Program-made: the position numbers and the translations under genes
Part shown: piece by piece, positions 62,126 to 64,000 of the stretch
Numbering within the stretch: the first letter of the stretch is position 1
How the letters are laid out: each line of letters opens with the position of its first letter
The notes under the pieces: model-generated
Seen by the model: the letters and a program-made list of their open reading frames with translations, nothing else
Told to the model about the DNA's origin: nothing
Databases searched by the model: none
NCBI RefSeq assembly: GCF_907163105.1
Contig: NZ_OU015321.1
Coordinates: 1,875,001 to 1,939,000, forward strand
Length of the DNA stretch: 64,000 bases
DNA from: Cloacibacterium caeni
GTDB lineage: Bacteria > Bacteroidota > Bacteroidia > Flavobacteriales > Weeksellaceae
Direction of reading: 5' to 3'

Positions 62126-62602
62126 ATGGACTCTAAAGAATTATTAAATCTTATAAGATTCGTAGCAAAAGCTGGTGTTTCTGAAGTGAAATACAAAACA
62201 AAAGATTTCGAAATAAACATAAAAACTCCACTTGCTGGTAGTGAAGCAGTAAGTTATGTACCTCAACCTGTAGCTTATCAAGCTCCTGCTGTTCCAGTTG
62301 CCGCTTCTGCTGCTGCACCTGCTGCCGAAACAAAAACTGAATCAACTTCCGATGACAGCAAATACATCACCATTAAGTCTCCTATGATTGGTACTTTCTA
62401 TAGAAAACCATCTCCAGACAAAGATGTATTCGTAAATGTAGGTAGTGAAGTAAAAAATGACACAGTGGTTTGTGTAATCGAAGCAATGAAATTATTCAAC
62501 CAGATTGAAGCAGAAGTTTCTGGTAAAATTGTTAAAATTTTAGTAGATGACGCTTCTCCTGTAGAATATGACCAACCATTATTCTTAGTAGACCCATCAT
62601 AA
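62126..62602 (+). CDS. accB: Acetyl-CoA carboxylase biotin carboxyl carrier protein
   Basis: Carries CO2 on biotin between AccC and the carboxyltransferase. The 158 residues show an N-terminal helical region ([17 protein letters not shown]), an Ala/Pro-rich linker (about 48-75) and a biotinyl domain with the biotin lysine K122 in [10 protein letters not shown]. It has its own promoter and is followed by accC after 96 bp. In many relatives fabH lies between rpmF and accB; here it does not. Confidence 0.96.
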   Translation: MDSKELLNLIRFVAKAGVSEVKYKTKDFEINIKTPLAGSEAVSYVPQPVAYQAPAVPVAASAAAPAAETKTESTSDDSKYITIKSPMIGTFYRKPSPDKDVFVNVGSEVKNDTVVCVIEAMKLFNQIEAEVSGKIVKILVDDASPVEYDQPLFLVDPS

Positions 62603-62698
62603 GTAATTTTAAATTATAAATTATAGATTTTAAGTGAATCTTTTTCATTTTAAAATAATTTAAAATTCAAAAATTTAAAATTTAAAATTTCTAAAAAG
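62603..62698. other. AT-rich accB-accC spacer
   Basis: Nothing but A/T-rich sequence with short direct repeats of AAAATTTAAAATT type (about 62650-62690). No hairpin or promoter box was recognised. Confidence 0.4.
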
Positions 62699-64000
62699 AT
62701 GTTCAAAAAAATATTAATTGCCAATCGTGGAGAGATTGCTATGAGGATTCTTCGTACTTGTAAAGAGATGGGAATCAAAACGGTAGCAGTTTACTCTACT
62801 GCAGACAAAGACAGCTTGCATGTGAGATTCGCAGACGAAGCTGTTTGTATAGGACCACCTGTAAGTAAAGATTCTTATCTTAAAATTTCTAATATCATTG
62901 CTGCAGCAGAAATTACCAATGCAGATGCTATCCATCCTGGTTACGGATTCTTATCCGAGAATGCAAATTTCTCAAGAATTTGTCAAAAAAATGGAATAAA
63001 ATTCATTGGTGCTACTCCAGAGCAAATAGAAAAAATGGGAGACAAAGCTACGGCTAAATCTACCATGAAAGAAGCTGGTGTCCCTTGCGTTCCTGGTTCT
63101 GATGGCTTAGTTCCCAACTATGAAACCGCTGCTAAATTAGCCGAAGAAATTGGCTATCCTGTAATGATTAAAGCTACAGCTGGTGGTGGTGGAAAAGGTA
63201 TGCGTGCTGTTTGGAAAGCAGAAAATCTAAGAGATTTATGGGATTCTGCTGTACAAGAAGCCACTGCAGCTTTCGGAAATGGAGGTATGTATATGGAAAA
63301 ACTTATTGAAGAACCTAGACATATCGAAATTCAAATTGCTGGAGACCAATATGGTAAAGCATGTCACCTTTCAGAAAGAGATTGCTCTGTTCAGAGAAGA
63401 AACCAAAAACTAACTGAAGAAACTCCATCTCCATTCATGACTGAAGAATTGAGAGAAAAAATGGGAGAAGCTGCTGTAAAAGCTGCAGAATATATTGGTT
63501 ATGAAGGTGTAGGAACTATAGAATTCTTAGTAGACAAACATAGAAATTTCTATTTCATGGAAATGAATACCAGAATTCAGGTAGAGCACCCAATTACTGA
63601 ACAAGTAGTTGATTTTGACTTGATTAGAGAGCAAATTTTATTAGCGGCTGGTCAACCAATTTCTGGTAAAAATTACTATCCAAAATTACACTCTATAGAA
63701 TGTAGAATTAATGCTGAAGATCCTTTTAATGATTTCCGTCCGAGTCCTGGAAAAATTACTGAATTAAATATTCCTGGAGGTCACGGAGTGAGAGTAGATA
63801 CTCACGTTTACAAAGGATATACCATTCCTTCTAACTACGACTCTATGATTGCTAAAATTATTACTACAGCACAAACTAGAGAAGAAGCAATTGCAAAAAT
63901 GAAACGTGCATTAGAAGAATTCTATATCGCAGGAATTAAAACGACTATTCCTTTCCACAGACAATTGATGGAGCATCCTGATTATCTTGCAGGAAACTAC
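62699..64000 (+). CDS. accC: Biotin carboxylase, partial (3' end outside window)
   Basis: Carboxylates biotin on AccB with ATP and bicarbonate. The frame runs from ATG 62699-62701 to the window end, 434 codons, about 15 short of the usual 449. Visible are [18 protein letters not shown], the ATP-grasp loop [14 protein letters not shown] (near 159-172), the bicarbonate/biotin region [15 protein letters not shown] (near 287-301) and a C-terminal domain. Confidence 0.97.
   Translation, partial: MFKKILIANRGEIAMRILRTCKEMGIKTVAVYSTADKDSLHVRFADEAVCIGPPVSKDSYLKISNIIAAAEITNADAIHPGYGFLSENANFSRICQKNGIKFIGATPEQIEKMGDKATAKSTMKEAGVPCVPGSDGLVPNYETAAKLAEEIGYPVMIKATAGGGGKGMRAVWKAENLRDLWDSAVQEATAAFGNGGMYMEKLIEEPRHIEIQIAGDQYGKACHLSERDCSVQRRNQKLTEETPSPFMTEELREKMGEAAVKAAEYIGYEGVGTIEFLVDKHRNFYFMEMNTRIQVEHPITEQVVDFDLIREQILLAAGQPISGKNYYPKLHSIECRINAEDPFNDFRPSPGKITELNIPGGHGVRVDTHVYKGYTIPSNYDSMIAKIITTAQTREEAIAKMKRALEEFYIAGIKTTIPFHRQLMEHPDYLAGNY

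Overview
The window is AT-rich chromosomal DNA of a member of the Bacteroidota, class Flavobacteriia, most probably the Chryseobacterium/Cloacibacterium group (Weeksellaceae). The evidence is a Bacteroidota-type 16S rRNA, the giant gliding/type IX secretion (T9SS) translocon protein SprA, a protein with a T9SS C-terminal sorting domain, a small PID-CTERM-like protein, the bacillithiol enzyme BshB1, and many copies of the Bacteroidota promoter TTTG-N19-21-TAnnTTTG. The assignment below class level is inference.

Layout. 1-915 is the 5' part of a 16S rRNA gene on the minus strand, cut by the window start, with three tandem promoters behind it (1055-1348). 1.5-10 kb (minus) holds vanZ-like, gcvH, sprA and ruvA. 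10.0-10.65 kb is a REP-associated tyrosine transposase (RAYT) element inside mirror-image palindromes. 10.7-16.6 kb holds an acyl-CoA synthetase, a frameshifted secreted protein, malic enzyme, an N-acetylglucosamine-kinase-like protein and a small unknown. 16.8-21.4 kb (plus) holds GtrA, PlsC, a sugar permease, a ROK kinase and a DUF3810 protein. A candidate small RNA and tRNA-Met follow. 21.8-27.5 kb (minus) carries a TlpA-like thioredoxin protein, the PID-CTERM/T9SS pair, clpX, a HIT protein and greA. 27.6-31.2 kb has a Rieske-like lipoprotein, dtd, tRNA-His, bshB1 and a TPR protein. 31.3-35.4 kb (minus) is the exbB-exbD-exbD-tonB energy-transduction operon with a PstS-like lipoprotein and a small membrane protein downstream.

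35.6-37.0 kb is a complete IS4-family insertion sequence with a frameshifted transposase. 37-46.3 kb holds leuS, two related lipocalin-like lipoproteins, a glycosyltransferase, kdtA, a DUF1648 protein, an NlpC/P60 protein without its catalytic cysteine, an O-methyltransferase and an OmpA lipoprotein. 46.3-53.8 kb holds tilS (short), dsbD, an IS3-family element inserted between dsbD and its terminator, a rhodanese, a YeiH exporter, a lipoprotein, simple repeats and an alpha/beta hydrolase. 53.8-54.6 kb has gene debris and an outer-membrane protein whose promoter contains a tetranucleotide repeat inside a perfect inverted repeat. 54.6-64 kb is housekeeping: nrnA, rpmH, ftsE, trmN6-like, a histidine kinase, ribE, pdxA, DUF177, rpmF, accB and accC (open at the window end).

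Most of the window is ordinary core genome. The most notable signals are the RAYT element with nested palindromes, the inverted-repeat-bracketed promoter with (TTTG)4, a candidate minus-strand small RNA between DUF3810 and tRNA-Met, and two conserved enzymes that lack hallmark residues (NlpC/P60 Cys to Asp; ROK without its zinc cysteines). I found no CRISPR array, prophage or obvious defence system. All calls come from reading the sequence; no database search was run.
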